NCBI RefSeq assembly: GCF_022012305.1 | Contig: NZ_JAKLTM010000001.1 | Location: 248,001-312,000, forward strand | DNA length: 64,000 nt | Direction of reading: 5' to 3' | From: Ramlibacter paludis | Lineage (GTDB): Bacteria; Pseudomonadota; Gammaproteobacteria; Burkholderiales; Burkholderiaceae_C | Shown here: piece after piece, positions 17,401 to 25,413 of the stretch | Layout of the letters: the number at the start of each line of letters is the position of its first letter | How positions within the stretch are numbered: position 1 is the first letter of the stretch | The notes under the pieces: model-generated | The model's database searches: none | Seen by the model: only the letters and a program-made list of their open reading frames with translations | What the model was told of the DNA's origin: nothing | Position numbers and translations under genes: made by a program

Positions 17401-20296
17401 GCTCCGGCGGCCCTTCGGCCACCACCAGGCCGCCCTGGTCGCCACCTTCCGGCCCCAGGTCGACCAGCCAGTCGGCCGCGCGGATCACGTCGAGGTTGTG
17501 CTCGATGACGATCAGCGAGTTGCCCGCTTCCAGCAGCTTGCGCAGCGCCCGCATCAGCTTGGCGATGTCGTCGAAGTGCAGGCCGGTGGTCGGCTCGTCG
17601 AACAGGAACAGCGTGCCCTTGGTGGCCTTGGCCTGCCGGCTCGAGGACGCGGAGCGCGCCGCCTCCGCCAGGAAGCCCGCGAGCTTCAGGCGCTGCGACT
17701 CGCCGCCGGAAAGGGTAGGCACCGGCTGCCCCAGCTTCACGTACTCCAGGCCGACGTCGACGATGGGCTGCAGCGCGCGAATCACGTCGCGGTCGTTGGC
17801 GAACAGCGAAGCCGCTTCGCTCACCGTGAGGTCCAGAACGTCGGCCACGTTGAGGCGGCGCGGTTCGAGCGCGCCGATCGCCTGCCGCTCGATGTGCACT
17901 TCGAGGATCTCGGGCCGGTAGCGCTTGCCGTCGCAATCCGGGCAGCGCAGGTAGACGTCGGACAGGAACTGCATCTCGACGTGCTCGTAGCCCGAGCCGC
18001 CGCAGGTGGGGCAGCGCCCGTCGCCCGAGTTGAACGAGAACTTGCTGCCGGTGTAGCCGCGCTGCCTGGCCAGGGGCGAGGTCGCGAAGATCTCGCGGAT
18101 CGAGTCCCAGGCGCCGACGTAGCTCACCGGGTTGGAGCGCGCGGTCTTGCCGATCGGCGACTGGTCGACGAACACCACGTCGGCCAGCTGCTCGGCGCCC
18201 AGCAGGCGGTCGTGCAGGCCGGGCGTCTCGGTGGCGCGGCCGAAATGGCGCAGCAGCGCCGGGGCCAGGATGTCCTGCACCAGGCTGGACTTGCCCGAGC
18301 CGGAGACGCCGGTCACGCACACCAGCCGCTGCAGCGGGAACTCCACGGCGACGTTCTGCAGGTTGTGCTCGCGCGCGCCTTCCAGCACCAACCGCGGCGT
18401 GGACTCGGTGACGGCGCGCTTGAATCCCATGCCCACATGCTTGCGTGCACCCAGGTAGGCGCCGGTCAGCGTGTCGGCGTCGCGCAGGTCGTTGGTGGTC
18501 CCGTCGAAGACGATCTGGCCGCCCCGCTCACCCGGGCCCGGGCCCATGTCGATGATGCGGTCGGCCGCCACCATCACGGCGGGGTCGTGCTCCACCACCA
18601 CCAGCGTGTTGCCGGCGTCGCGCAGGCGGTGCATGGCCTGCGTGATGCGGCCCATGTCGCGCGGGTGCAGGCCGATGCTGGGCTCGTCCAGCACGAACAG
18701 CGTGTTGACCAGCGAGGTGCCCAGCGCGGTGGTGAGGTTGATGCGCTGCACCTCGCCGCCGGACAGCGTGCGGCTCTGCCGGTCCAGCGTGAGGTAGCCG
18801 ATGCCCACGTCCACCAGGTACTTCAGCCGCGTGTTGATCTCCTCGAACAGCAGCTTCAGCGCCTGCAGCTCGCCGGTGCCCGCATGGGCTTCCGCCTCCG
18901 GCTCGACGCGGTCGAAGAACTTCCGCAGCCGCGCGATCGGCAGGATCATCAGGTCGTGCAGCGACAGGCCGGGCAGCGCTTCCAGCTGCTCGCGCGACCA
19001 TTGCACGCCCACCGGCATGAAGCGCCTGGACGGCTCCAGCACGGCGTCGGCGTCTTCCTTGCTGCCCAGGCGCCACAGCAGCGGCTCGGTCTTCAGGCGC
19101 GCGCCGCCGCAGGCTTCGCACGGCGTGTAGCTGCGGTACTTGGACAAGAGCACGCGGATGTGCATCTTGTAGGCCTTGCTTTCCAGGTACTGGAAGAAGC
19201 GCTTCACGCCGTACCACTTCTTGTTCCACTGGCCGTCCTGGTAGCCGGCCACGCCGTCGATCACCCAGTGCTTCTGTTCGGGCGTGAGCTTGTACCAGGG
19301 CGTGTCGCGCGGGATGCCGGCCGCTTCGGCGTGCCGCATCATGTCGTCCTGCGACTCCGACCAGGCCGGCGTCTGGAAGGTCTTGATGGCGCCGGCGCGC
19401 AGGGTCAGCTTGTCGTTCGGGATCACCAGCCCGTAGTCGACCCCGATCACGCGGCCGAAGCCGCGGCAGGTCTCGCAGGCCCCCACCGGCGAGTTGAAGG
19501 AGAACATCGACGGCACCGGCTCCGAATAGCGGATGTCGCTGTCGGGGCAGTGCAGGCCGGTGGAGAACTTCCAGACTTCCTTCGCGTCGTCGTCGCCGGC
19601 GTACACCGACATGCGTCCGCTGCCGCGCTTCAAGGCAACCTCGATCGCTTCGATCGCGCGCGCCTTCTCCACGCCCTGGATGCGGAAGCGGTCGGCCACC
19701 ACGTCCAGCACCTTGCGCGGGCCGGTCACGGTGCCGACTTCGCGCTCGGCCTGCACGCGGGTGAAGCCGCTGGCGGAGAGCCACTGCTCGATCTCTTCCG
19801 CCGTGGTGCTGGCGGGCAGTTCGACGGGAAAGGTCACGACCAGGCGCGGGTCGCCGTCCTTCGTGCGGGCCATCAGCTGCTCGTAGATGGTCTCCGGCGA
19901 GTCGTGCCGCACCTGCAGCGCGGTCTGCTTGTCGAACAGCTGCGCCGCCCGCGCGAACAGCAGCTTCAGGTGGTCGTTCAGCTCGGTCATCGTGCCGACC
20001 GTGGAGCGCGAGGAGCGCACCGGGTTGGTCTGGTCGATGGCGATGGCCGGGGGCACGCCTTCCACGCGGTCGACGGCGGGCTTGTCCATGCGGTCCAGGA
20101 ACTGGCGCGCGTAGGCCGAGAAGGTCTCCACGTAGCGCCGCTGCCCTTCGGCATAGAGCGTGTCGAAAACCAGGCTGGATTTGCCGGAGCCGCTGGGGCC
20201 CGTGACGACGGTCAGTTCACCCGTTCGCAGGTCGACATCGAGGTTCTTGAGGTTGTGCTGTCTGGCTCCGCGGATGCGGATGGTTCCCTGGGACAT
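14444..20296 (-). CDS. uvrA: Double-length excinuclease ABC subunit A (two fused UvrA copies)
   Basis: 1,950 residues, about twice the usual 940-960. Four Walker A loops are present: GPSGSGKSS at 33-41, then GVSGSGKSS at about 665, GVSGSGKST at about 1044 and about 1630. There are four ABC signatures (LSGGEVQR about 513, LSGGESQR about 862, LSGGEAQR about 1430 and about 1828), so two complete UvrA units are joined head to tail near residue 980. The second unit keeps canonical zinc fingers (CPVC...CPDC near 1278; CPTC...CEAC). In the first unit the first CxxC is CPDS (about 249), so one zinc ligand is missing, although GACETC remains. UvrA locates helix-distorting lesions for UvrBC. The fused form could be an intramolecular dimer, as reported architecture in Burkholderiales annotations. 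Confidence 0.93.
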   Translation of the reverse strand: MSQGTIRIRGARQHNLKNLDVDLRTGELTVVTGPSGSGKSSLVFDTLYAEGQRRYVETFSAYARQFLDRMDKPAVDRVEGVPPAIAIDQTNPVRSSRSTVGTMTELNDHLKLLFARAAQLFDKQTALQVRHDSPETIYEQLMARTKDGDPRLVVTFPVELPASTTAEEIEQWLSASGFTRVQAEREVGTVTGPRKVLDVVADRFRIQGVEKARAIEAIEVALKRGSGRMSVYAGDDDAKEVWKFSTGLHCPDSDIRYSEPVPSMFSFNSPVGACETCRGFGRVIGVDYGLVIPNDKLTLRAGAIKTFQTPAWSESQDDMMRHAEAAGIPRDTPWYKLTPEQKHWVIDGVAGYQDGQWNKKWYGVKRFFQYLESKAYKMHIRVLLSKYRSYTPCEACGGARLKTEPLLWRLGSKEDADAVLEPSRRFMPVGVQWSREQLEALPGLSLHDLMILPIARLRKFFDRVEPEAEAHAGTGELQALKLLFEEINTRLKYLVDVGIGYLTLDRQSRTLSGGEVQRINLTTALGTSLVNTLFVLDEPSIGLHPRDMGRITQAMHRLRDAGNTLVVVEHDPAVMVAADRIIDMGPGPGERGGQIVFDGTTNDLRDADTLTGAYLGARKHVGMGFKRAVTESTPRLVLEGAREHNLQNVAVEFPLQRLVCVTGVSGSGKSSLVQDILAPALLRHFGRATETPGLHDRLLGAEQLADVVFVDQSPIGKTARSNPVSYVGAWDSIREIFATSPLARQRGYTGSKFSFNSGDGRCPTCGGSGYEHVEMQFLSDVYLRCPDCDGKRYRPEILEVHIERQAIGALEPRRLNVADVLDLTVSEAASLFANDRDVIRALQPIVDVGLEYVKLGQPVPTLSGGESQRLKLAGFLAEAARSASSSRQAKATKGTLFLFDEPTTGLHFDDIAKLMRALRKLLEAGNSLIVIEHNLDVIRAADWLVDLGPEGGDQGGLVVAEGPPEQVKLHATSHTAKALRDYDSTLGVGSLAVSEKDAADYAERATRAAERPNAIQIVNAKEHNLKNLSVDIPHGKFSVITGVSGSGKSTLAFDILFNEGQRRYLESLNAYARSIVQPAGRPEVDAVYGIPPTVAIEQRLSRGGRKSTVGTTTEVWHFLRLLYVKLGIQHCVNDGAEVKPQTVDSIVAQIMKRYKGQHIGLMAPLVMNRKGVYTELADWARPRGYSHLRVDGNFLPTTGFPRIDRFKEHTIELPVCDLDITPANETLLREKIAVALEHGKGILHVLAPLDGLKAAFLNGIGKHDAIGKVEVFSTLRACPVCATSYPELDPRLFSYNSKHGWCPDCVGTGVKLTRAQREVFDDTVFAEEKGREQTFAEPEVEDLTDEVCATCHGSRLNKQARAVRFDKTGIADVAALSVRDVRRWVESLQVADVLSTREQGISRDLIPEIRSRLEFLEEVGLGYLTLDRGAPTLSGGEAQRIRLAAQLGSNLQGVCYVLDEPTIGLHARDNQILLDALHKLGGKGNTLVVVEHDEDTIRRADHIIDIGPSAGKRGGRVVAQGTADDVTANADSLTGRYLLHAMKHPLKARREVEGMDGREPPGAPVAAKPPAAPKGKKLKSMLAHMSSALPVTAGTEAASFLRLKGADLHNLDDVDVDVPLRRLVVVTGVSGSGKSTLARDVLLHNVQAAVQQRSTKAGRDADDAGKRPKWSGCKSVDGYQTIDRVLEVDQTPIGKTPRSCPATYIGFWDTIRKLFADTLEARARGYGPGRFSFNTGEGRCPTCEGQGVRTIAMSFLPDVKVPCEACHGARFNPETLAVTWRGKSIGDVLQMEVDEAVEFFATMNNIAHPLQLLRDVGLGYLTLGQPSPTLSGGEAQRIKLVTELSKVRDDITRRGQKAPHTLYVLDEPTVGLHMADVEKLIRVLHRLVDGGHSVVVIEHDLDVIAEADWIIDLGPEGGSAGGKVVAAASPEDVVALGTHTGVALAPVLAR

Positions 20297-20418
20297 GGAG
20301 GCCTTGTTCTGGTGGGGCCCGACATTCTAGGGAGCGTGGCGTTGCCGGAAGGCGGGAGGGTCTTGCCGGGCCGCAGGGCCGCCCGGGCGCGAAAAATTCC
20401 TTGTTTACCACGCCCTGC

Positions 20419-20447
20419 TCGACAGTTAGTGCCCGCGAACCTACACT
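20419..20447 (+). promoter_or_regulatory. Predicted sigma-70 promoter of the LivJ-type receptor
   Basis: TCGACA (20419-20424, five of six to consensus) and TACACT (20442-20447, four of six) are separated by exactly 17 bases. Transcription would begin near 20454, giving a leader of about 22 bases that contains the GAGGGGA ribosome-binding site of the gene at 20476. Confidence 0.5.
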
Positions 20448-20475
20448 TCGGTACACACAAAGTCGAGGGGACGTC

Positions 20476-21579
20476 ATGAAGCACTGGATCGTCGCGGCAG
20501 TGGCCGCATTCGCGCTTGCGCCATCCTTCGCCCAGATCGTCATCGGGCAGACCGCGGGCTTCACGGGCGTCGCCGAGGCCGGCGTCAAGGAAACCTCCAA
20601 CGGCGCCAGGCTCTGGCTCGATCACATCAACGCCAAGGGCGGGGTGAACGGCCAGAAGATCGAGCTGGTAGCGATGGACGACGCCTTCGACCCGAAGAAG
20701 GCCGCGGCCAACGCCAAGGTGCTGATCGAGGAAAAGAACGTCGTCGCCCTGTTCCTCAACCGCGGCACGCCGCACACCGAGGCCGTGCTGCCGCTGCTGG
20801 AAAAGCACGGTGTGCCGCTGGTGGCGCCGTCGACCGGCGCGATGGTGCTGCACCAGCCGGTGAACAAGTGGGTCTTCAACGTGCGCGCCACCTACCAGCG
20901 CGAGGCGGAGAAGGCGGTCGAGTACCTGGGCACGGTGGGCATCACGCGCATCGCGGTGCTGCACACCGACGACTCCTTCGGCGCCGACGGCTTCGAGGGC
21001 GCCAAGAAGGGCCTGGCCAAGGCCAAGCTCGACCCGACCATCATCGTCAAGACCGACCGCAACAAGCCGGACTTCGCGAAGATCATTCCCGACGTGCTCA
21101 AGACCAACCCGCAGGCGCTGGTGTGGATCGCTTCGGGCAACGCCGTGGCCGACGGCGTGAAGGCGCTGCGCAAGGCGGGCTCGGCGGCGCAGGTGGTCAC
21201 GCTGTCCAACAACGCGTCCGGCGGCTTCATCAAGAGCCTGGGCGACAACTCGCGCGGCGTGATCGTGTCGCAGGTGTTCCCGTACGAGCGTTCCATCGCC
21301 TATCCGATGGTGAAGGAAGCGCGCGACCTGGCCAAGGCCAAGGGCCTGGACGATGTCTCGCCCGCCATGCTGGAAGGCTACGCCGCCGCCAAGGTGATGG
21401 TGGAAGCGCTGCGCCGCGCCGGCCCTTCGCCCACGCGCGACAAGGTGCAGAAGGCGCTGGAGGGGATGAACAAGTTCGACCTGGGCGGGCTGGAGGTGAG
21501 CTACGGCCCGAACGACCACACCGGGCTGGACTTCGCGGACCTGTCGATCATCGGGGCGGAAGGCAAGTTCCGGCGCTAG
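20476..21579 (+). CDS. Branched-chain amino acid/amide-type ABC transporter substrate-binding protein
   Basis: 367 residues, a type I periplasmic-binding fold (LivJ/AmiC-like). MKHWIVAAVAAFALAPSFA is the signal peptide, followed by QIVIGQTAGFTGVAEAGVKE, the usual first strand and ligand loop. INAKGGVNGQKIELVAMDDA is the family signature, and VPLVAPSTGA plus VWIASGNAVADGVKALRKAG lie in the hinge and second lobe. No permease or ATPase genes adjoin, so it works with a transporter encoded elsewhere or as a sensor. It is preceded by a good promoter and GAGGGGA ribosome-binding site, and followed by repeats and a palindromic terminator. The ligand is unknown. Confidence 0.9.
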   Translation: MKHWIVAAVAAFALAPSFAQIVIGQTAGFTGVAEAGVKETSNGARLWLDHINAKGGVNGQKIELVAMDDAFDPKKAAANAKVLIEEKNVVALFLNRGTPHTEAVLPLLEKHGVPLVAPSTGAMVLHQPVNKWVFNVRATYQREAEKAVEYLGTVGITRIAVLHTDDSFGADGFEGAKKGLAKAKLDPTIIVKTDRNKPDFAKIIPDVLKTNPQALVWIASGNAVADGVKALRKAGSAAQVVTLSNNASGGFIKSLGDNSRGVIVSQVFPYERSIAYPMVKEARDLAKAKGLDDVSPAMLEGYAAAKVMVEALRRAGPSPTRDKVQKALEGMNKFDLGGLEVSYGPNDHTGLDFADLSIIGAEGKFRR

Positions 21580-21590
21580 CCGCGCGCATT

Positions 21591-21640
21591 GTCATTGCGG
21601 GCTTGACCGGTGCCGGATCCCGGGTCGAGCCCGGGATGAC
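21591..21640. repeat. Partial intergenic palindromic repeats (GCGGGCTTGACC / CCGGGTCGAGCCCGG)
   Basis: A truncated copy of the ATTGCGGG...CCCGCAAT unit (21591-21608) abuts a complete hairpin GATCCCGGGTCGAGCCCGGGATGAC (21616-21640; the palindromic core is TCCCGGGTCGAGCCCGGGA). Both are relatives of the units that flank the GIY-YIG gene at 23504-24059. Confidence 0.75.
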
Positions 21641-21651
21641 CGCCAAAGGAA

Positions 21652-21673
21652 AAAGCGGCCCGCGGGCCGCTTT
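21652..21673. terminator. Bidirectional terminator-like palindrome between convergent genes
   Basis: A 22-bp perfect palindrome centred on GGCCCGCGGGCC with AAA and TTT at its ends sits 72 bases after the receptor stop and 49 bases before the stop of the opposing transporter gene. The strong GC stem with short A/T flanks fits a terminator used from both sides. Confidence 0.65.
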
Positions 21674-21684
21674 CTCTTTGGATG

Positions 21685-21715
21685 CCCTGGATCCCCGCCT
21701 TCGCGGGGATGACGG
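21685..21715. repeat. REP-like palindrome (ATCCCCGCCTTCGCGGGGAT)
   Basis: CCCTGG followed by an 8-bp stem with a CTTC loop and TGACGG. It is the same family as the units at 10788 and 28391 and ends 7 bases before the stop of the transporter gene. Confidence 0.8.
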
Positions 21716-21722
21716 AGCGCGC

Positions 21723-23396
21723 TCAATCCTTCGCGTAGATATCCACGTCCTTCGTCTCCTTCACGAAGAGCGTGCCGATGATGAAGGTGGCGCCGGCGAT
21801 GATGATGGGGTACCAGAGGCCGTTGTACATGTTGCCGGTCTGCGCCACGATGGCGAAGGCGGTGGTGGGCAGCAGGCCGCCGAACCAGCCGTTGCCGATG
21901 TGGTACGGCAGGCTCATCGAGGTGTAGCGAATGCGGGTGGGGAACATCTCCACCAGCATCGCCGCGATCGGACCGTAGACCATGGTCACCAGGATCACCA
22001 GGTAGGCCAGGATCACGACCATCATCAGCTTGTTCATCTTGGCCGGGTCCGCCTTGGCCGGATAGCCGTCGGCCTTCAGCGTGTCGGCCACGCCCTTCTT
22101 GAACTCCGCTTCGCGCTTCTTGGCGTCGTCGGCGGACAGGCCCTTGGCCGCATAGCCCGGGATCACCTTGTCGCCGATCCGGATGCTGGCGACGGTGCCG
22201 GCCGGCGCGGCTTCGTTCTCGTAGCTCACCGAGCCGTTGGCCAGCACCTGCTTGGCGATGTCGCAGGAGCTGGTGAACTTGCTGGTGCCGGTGGGGTTGA
22301 ACTGGAACGAGCAATCGTTCGCGTCGGCCACGACGACGACCTTGTTCTTCGCCTGCGCGGCGGCCAGGTCGGGGTTGGCGGCCACGGTGAGCGCCTGGAA
22401 CACCGGGAAGTAGGTCAGCACCGCCAGCAGGCAGCCGGCCATGATGATCGGCTTGCGGCCGATGCGGTCGGAGAGCGCGCCGAACACGATGAAGAACGGC
22501 GTGCCGATGGCCAGCGCCGCGGCGATCATCAGGTTGGCGGTCACCGCATCCACCTTCAGCTGCTGCGTCAGGAAGAACAGCGCGTAGAACTGGCCCGTGT
22601 ACCAGACCACGGCCTGGCCGGCGGTGAGGCCGATCAGCGCCAGGATCACGATCTTCAGGTTCTTCCACTGGCCGAAGGATTCCTTCAGCGGCGACTTGGA
22701 GACCTTGCCTTCGGCCTTCATGCGCTGGAAGGCCGGCGATTCGCTCAGGGTCATGCGGATCCAGACCGAGATGGCGAGCAGCACGATCGAGACCAGGAAG
22801 GGAACACGCCAGCCCCAGGTGTCGAACTCGGCGCCCAGGAATTCGCGGCAGGCCAGGATGACCAGCAGCGAGAGGAACAGGCCCAGCGTCGCGGTGGTCT
22901 GGATCCACGCGGTATAGGCGCCGCGCTTGCCGTGCGGTGCGTGCTCGGCGACGTAGGTCGCGGCGCCGCCGTATTCACCGCCGAGGGCGAGGCCCTGCAG
23001 CAGGCGCAGCGCGATCAGGATCACCGGCGCGGCGACGCCGATGCTGGCGTAGCCGGGCAGGATGCCGACGATGAAGGTCGACATGCCCATGATCAGGATG
23101 GTGACGAGGAAGGTGTACTTGCGGCCGATCATGTCGCCGAGGCGGCCGAACACGATGGCGCCGAAAGGGCGCACGATGAAGCCGGCGGCGAAGGCGAGCA
23201 GCGCGAAGATGAAGGCCGAGCCGGCGTCGAGGCCGGAGAAGAACTGCTTGGCGATGATCGCGGCGAGCGATCCGTACAGGTAGAAGTCGTACCACTCGAA
23301 GACCGTGCCGAGCGACGAGGCGAAGATGACCTTCTTCTCCTCGCCGGACATCGGCCGGTCCGCGGCGGCGCCGGCGGTGGCGGTGGCAGTTGCCAT
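21723..23396 (-). CDS. MFS metabolite:H+ symporter (MHS family) with a ~115-residue inserted loop
   Basis: 557 residues, inner membrane. The first half is a standard MHS/ProP-ShiA core: SSLGTVFEWYDFYLYGSLAA (TM1), GRLGDMIGRKYTF (the loop 2-3 motif), GGEYGGAATYVAEHAP, then TM5-6. The second half has GALSDRIGRKP between TM8 and TM9. A hydrophilic insert of about 115 residues (about 337-453) follows; it contains two Cys (NDCSF, SSCDIA) and a charged helical stretch, before the last three helices (MVVILAYLVILVTMVYGPIA). Usual MHS carriers are 420-450 residues, and the insert explains the excess. AGGAG precedes the ATG at 23396. The substrate is probably an organic acid or osmolyte, not determinable. 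Confidence 0.88.
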   Translation of the reverse strand: MATATATAGAAADRPMSGEEKKVIFASSLGTVFEWYDFYLYGSLAAIIAKQFFSGLDAGSAFIFALLAFAAGFIVRPFGAIVFGRLGDMIGRKYTFLVTILIMGMSTFIVGILPGYASIGVAAPVILIALRLLQGLALGGEYGGAATYVAEHAPHGKRGAYTAWIQTTATLGLFLSLLVILACREFLGAEFDTWGWRVPFLVSIVLLAISVWIRMTLSESPAFQRMKAEGKVSKSPLKESFGQWKNLKIVILALIGLTAGQAVVWYTGQFYALFFLTQQLKVDAVTANLMIAAALAIGTPFFIVFGALSDRIGRKPIIMAGCLLAVLTYFPVFQALTVAANPDLAAAQAKNKVVVVADANDCSFQFNPTGTSKFTSSCDIAKQVLANGSVSYENEAAPAGTVASIRIGDKVIPGYAAKGLSADDAKKREAEFKKGVADTLKADGYPAKADPAKMNKLMMVVILAYLVILVTMVYGPIAAMLVEMFPTRIRYTSMSLPYHIGNGWFGGLLPTTAFAIVAQTGNMYNGLWYPIIIAGATFIIGTLFVKETKDVDIYAKD

Positions 23397-23503
23397 GTGC
23401 TGTGTCTCCTGGATGTGTGGAGACCGCATTCAACGCCCCGGCTCTGACCCTCGTCTGACGCGAATCCAACGCAGACTTACGGCGTGGCTGAAACCTGAGT
23501 TCT

Positions 23504-23617
23504 GGATTGCGGGTCGAGCCCGCAATGACAAGGGGTTTGTCATCCCGGCCGCGCACGAGACCTTATCGTTCGCGCCCCCACGAGACCTTGTCATCCCGGC
23601 CTTGAGCCGGGATCCAG
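23504..23617. repeat. Left flanking palindromic repeat of the GIY-YIG gene
   Basis: Two hairpin units in the order GGATTGCGGGTCGAGCCCGC (23504-23523, continuing AATGACAAG) and TTGTCATCCCGGCCTTGAGC (23588-23607, continuing CGGGATCCAG). A broken copy of the second unit (23537-23550) lies between them. The same two units in the same order and orientation occur just after the gene at 23994-24059. Confidence 0.85.
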
Positions 23618-23695
23618 CTCCCCGGCATATTCGTTCACAAGACCCGTGTGATTCGCCGCCTTGCCTCCTTCGGGCCATTGCGATGGGATCGAAGG

Positions 23696-23983
23696 ATGTC
23701 CGCCTATTACGTCTACATCCTCGCAAACCGCAAGAACGGCGCCCTCTACATCGGTGTCACCAATGACCTGATCCGCCGCGTGCACGAACACAAGTCGGGC
23801 GACGTCGCGGGCTTCACGCAAAAGTACGGCTTGAAGACATTGGTCTGGTTCGATTCGACCGGCTCCGTCGAGGGAGCCATCCAGACCGAGAAGCGGCTGA
23901 AGAACTGGAAGCGGGAGTGGAAGATTGCGTTGATCGAGAAGGAGAATCCGGGGTGGAAGGATCTGTATCCGGGATTGTTGTGA
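23696..23983 (+). CDS. Small GIY-YIG domain nuclease
   Basis: 95 residues, a single GIY-YIG domain of the UPF0213/YhbQ-like type. YYVYILANRKNGALYIGVTN carries the paired VYI...YIG strands, Arg27 follows in DLIRRVHEHK, and Glu65 in IQTEKRLKNW is the metal-binding residue; all catalytic positions are intact. Such proteins are small single-domain DNA (or structured nucleic acid) endonucleases of unclear biological role. The ATG at 23696 follows GAAGG and begins right before the fold. The gene is framed on both sides by direct copies of a composite palindromic repeat and lies between unrelated minus-strand genes, which suggests it arrived as a cassette (inference). Confidence 0.88.
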   Translation: MSAYYVYILANRKNGALYIGVTNDLIRRVHEHKSGDVAGFTQKYGLKTLVWFDSTGSVEGAIQTEKRLKNWKREWKIALIEKENPGWKDLYPGLL

Positions 23984-23993
23984 CGCGGGGGAT

Positions 23994-24059
23994 GGATTGC
24001 GGGTCAAGCCCGCAATGACAAGCGCGCTTGTCATCCCGGCCTCGAGCCGGGATCCAGGA
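23994..24059. repeat. Right flanking palindromic repeat of the GIY-YIG gene
   Basis: GGATTGCGGGTCAAGCCCGC (from 23994) and CTTGTCATCCCGGCCTCGAG (from 24028, continuing CCGGGATCCAGG) repeat the two units at 23504-23617 in direct orientation with only a few base changes and a tighter spacing. It begins 11 bases after the GIY-YIG stop and ends 3 bases before the stop of the isomerase gene. Confidence 0.85.
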
Positions 24060-24062
24060 GCG

Positions 24063-24692
24063 TCACCGGGAACGCGTGACGCCCGCCGGCACCTTCGCAG
24101 CGGCTTCCCAGTTCCCCGCGTCGAACCACGCGTTCCCTTCGAGGTAAGCGCGCAGCATCGGCAAGCCATCGAAGCCCCAGAACAACTTCCCATCCACCTC
24201 GCACGTCGGCACCCCGAACAAGCCACGCGCGAGCGCGTCGTCGGTGTTGGCCTTCAACTCCGCCTTCACTTCGTCCGACGCCAGATCCCGCTTCGGCTGC
24301 AGCAAGGCCTGCAAGGTTTCGAGGCGGCCCGCATCCGCCGCATCGGCACCGCCACGCCACACATGGCGGAAGATGGTCTCGCAGACGTAGCGGTTCGCAC
24401 CGCACGCGACAGCGAGCCGCAGCAAGGCGATCGGGTTGAACGGATGCGCCGCCGGCAGGTCCATCGGAATGCCATGGGCATGCGCCAGCCACGCCACCTG
24501 CCGATAGGTCCAATCGCGCTTGGGCGCGATCTCCGCCGGACCCAGCTGGCCGTGCTGCTTGAGGAAGGCCGCGAACAGCACCGGCTTGTAGTCGACGCTG
24601 TAGCTCAATCCCTTCAGCGCTTCCGGCAATTGCTCGAACGCGAGATAGGCATACGGCGAAATGAAGTCCAGGTAGAAGGTGATGTGCTTCAT
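24063..24692 (-). CDS. 2-hydroxychromene-2-carboxylate isomerase family protein (DsbA-like GST kappa fold)
   Basis: 209 residues. ITFYLDFISPYAYLAFEQLP has the active-site Ser (SPYAY) that in HCCA isomerases and kappa GSTs contacts glutathione. LFAAFLKQHGQLGPAEIAPKRDWTYR and LFGVPTCEVDGKLFWGFDGL (cis-Pro VP) complete the thioredoxin-like fold with a helical insertion. Family members isomerise naphthalene breakdown intermediates or conjugate glutathione; no naphthalene genes are present here. It is the last gene of a tightly overlapping minus-strand run, and its ATG overlaps the preceding stop (ATGA). The exact substrate is uncertain. Confidence 0.85.
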   Translation of the reverse strand: MKHITFYLDFISPYAYLAFEQLPEALKGLSYSVDYKPVLFAAFLKQHGQLGPAEIAPKRDWTYRQVAWLAHAHGIPMDLPAAHPFNPIALLRLAVACGANRYVCETIFRHVWRGGADAADAGRLETLQALLQPKRDLASDEVKAELKANTDDALARGLFGVPTCEVDGKLFWGFDGLPMLRAYLEGNAWFDAGNWEAAAKVPAGVTRSR

Positions 24693-24913
24693 GCCTTGCC
24701 CTCCTGCACGCGATCGACCAGCAAGCGCCACACCGCGCGCCGTTCCTCGTCGCCCTGCATGCCCCAGGCCGCAATCTCTTCCAGCGTGCGGAAGCAGCCT
24801 TCGCAGAAGCCCGTCTCGGCACTCATGCGGCAGACGGAAATACAAGGAGAAGGAACCGGCCCGGCGTCCAGCTCCGCCGCCCGCTCCAGCAAGAGTTCCG
24901 CAGCCGGACTCAT
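24689..24913 (-). CDS. DUF1289 family small Cys-rich protein
   Basis: 74 residues. The diagnostic pattern SPCISVCRMSAETGFCEGC with FRTLEEIAAW after it gives four cysteines in CxxxC...CxxC spacing, typical of DUF1289 and suggestive of a metal or Fe-S site. Function is not established for the family. It overlaps both neighbours by ATGA: its start lies in the YbaK stop and its stop in the isomerase start, so the three are translationally coupled. Such short DUF1289 genes commonly sit beside oxidoreductases. Confidence 0.85.
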   Translation of the reverse strand: MSPAAELLLERAAELDAGPVPSPCISVCRMSAETGFCEGCFRTLEEIAAWGMQGDEERRAVWRLLVDRVQEGKA

Positions 24914-25413
24914 GCCGCCGGCGCCTGCACGACGTCGGCCACCGGCGCGCCCGTGAGCTGTTCGAGGTCCTGCGGCCGCAGCTTGAACACGCCGTGCGGA
25001 TGCCCGGCCGCCGCCCAGATCTCGTCGAAGCGGAACAGATCGCGGTCGATCAGGGTCACCGGCGCCTGCGCGTGCGCCACCGGCGACACGCCGCCGATGG
25101 TGAAGCCGGTCTTGGCCTTGACGAATTCCGCATCCGCGCGGCCGGTCTTGCCCACCAGGGCATCGACCTTCTTCTCGTCGACACGCCGGTCGCCCGAGGC
25201 GATGACCAGCACCGCCGCATCGTCGCTCTTGCGCCGGAAGATGATGCTCTTGGCGATCTGGCCGACCTGGATACCCAGCGCGTCGGCCGCCTGCTGCGCG
25301 GTGCGCGCGGCGTCGTCCAGCATCACCGGCGTGTGGGGATGGCCCTTGTCCTGCAGCACGCGCGCGACACGCTGCACGCCCTCGGGCAGCGCGCTCAGCT
25401 CGGCACCGCACAT
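24910..25413 (-). CDS. YbaK/EbsC-family aminoacyl-tRNA deacylase
   Basis: 167 residues. The YbaK/ProX fold is recognised by TAQQAADALGIQVGQIAKSI (with the conserved Lys in AKS), VLVIASGDRRVDEKKVDALV, FTIGGVSPVAHA and VTLIDRDLFRFDEIWAAAGHPHGVF. These freestanding editing-domain homologues hydrolyse misacylated tRNAs such as Cys- or Ala-tRNAPro. The start overlaps the end of the HMG-CoA lyase gene by 19 bases, and the stop overlaps the DUF1289 start, so the unit is a tight operon. Whether it edits tRNA or another aminoacyl ester is not visible. Confidence 0.87.
   Translation of the reverse strand: MCGAELSALPEGVQRVARVLQDKGHPHTPVMLDDAARTAQQAADALGIQVGQIAKSIIFRRKSDDAAVLVIASGDRRVDEKKVDALVGKTGRADAEFVKAKTGFTIGGVSPVAHAQAPVTLIDRDLFRFDEIWAAAGHPHGVFKLRPQDLEQLTGAPVADVVQAPAA

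Noticed and set aside
14873..20479. A very long open frame on the + strand opposite uvrA
   Set aside because: It is the antisense shadow typical of GC-rich genes. Its translation is Arg/Ala/His-rich without family motifs, whereas uvrA on the other strand is unmistakable.
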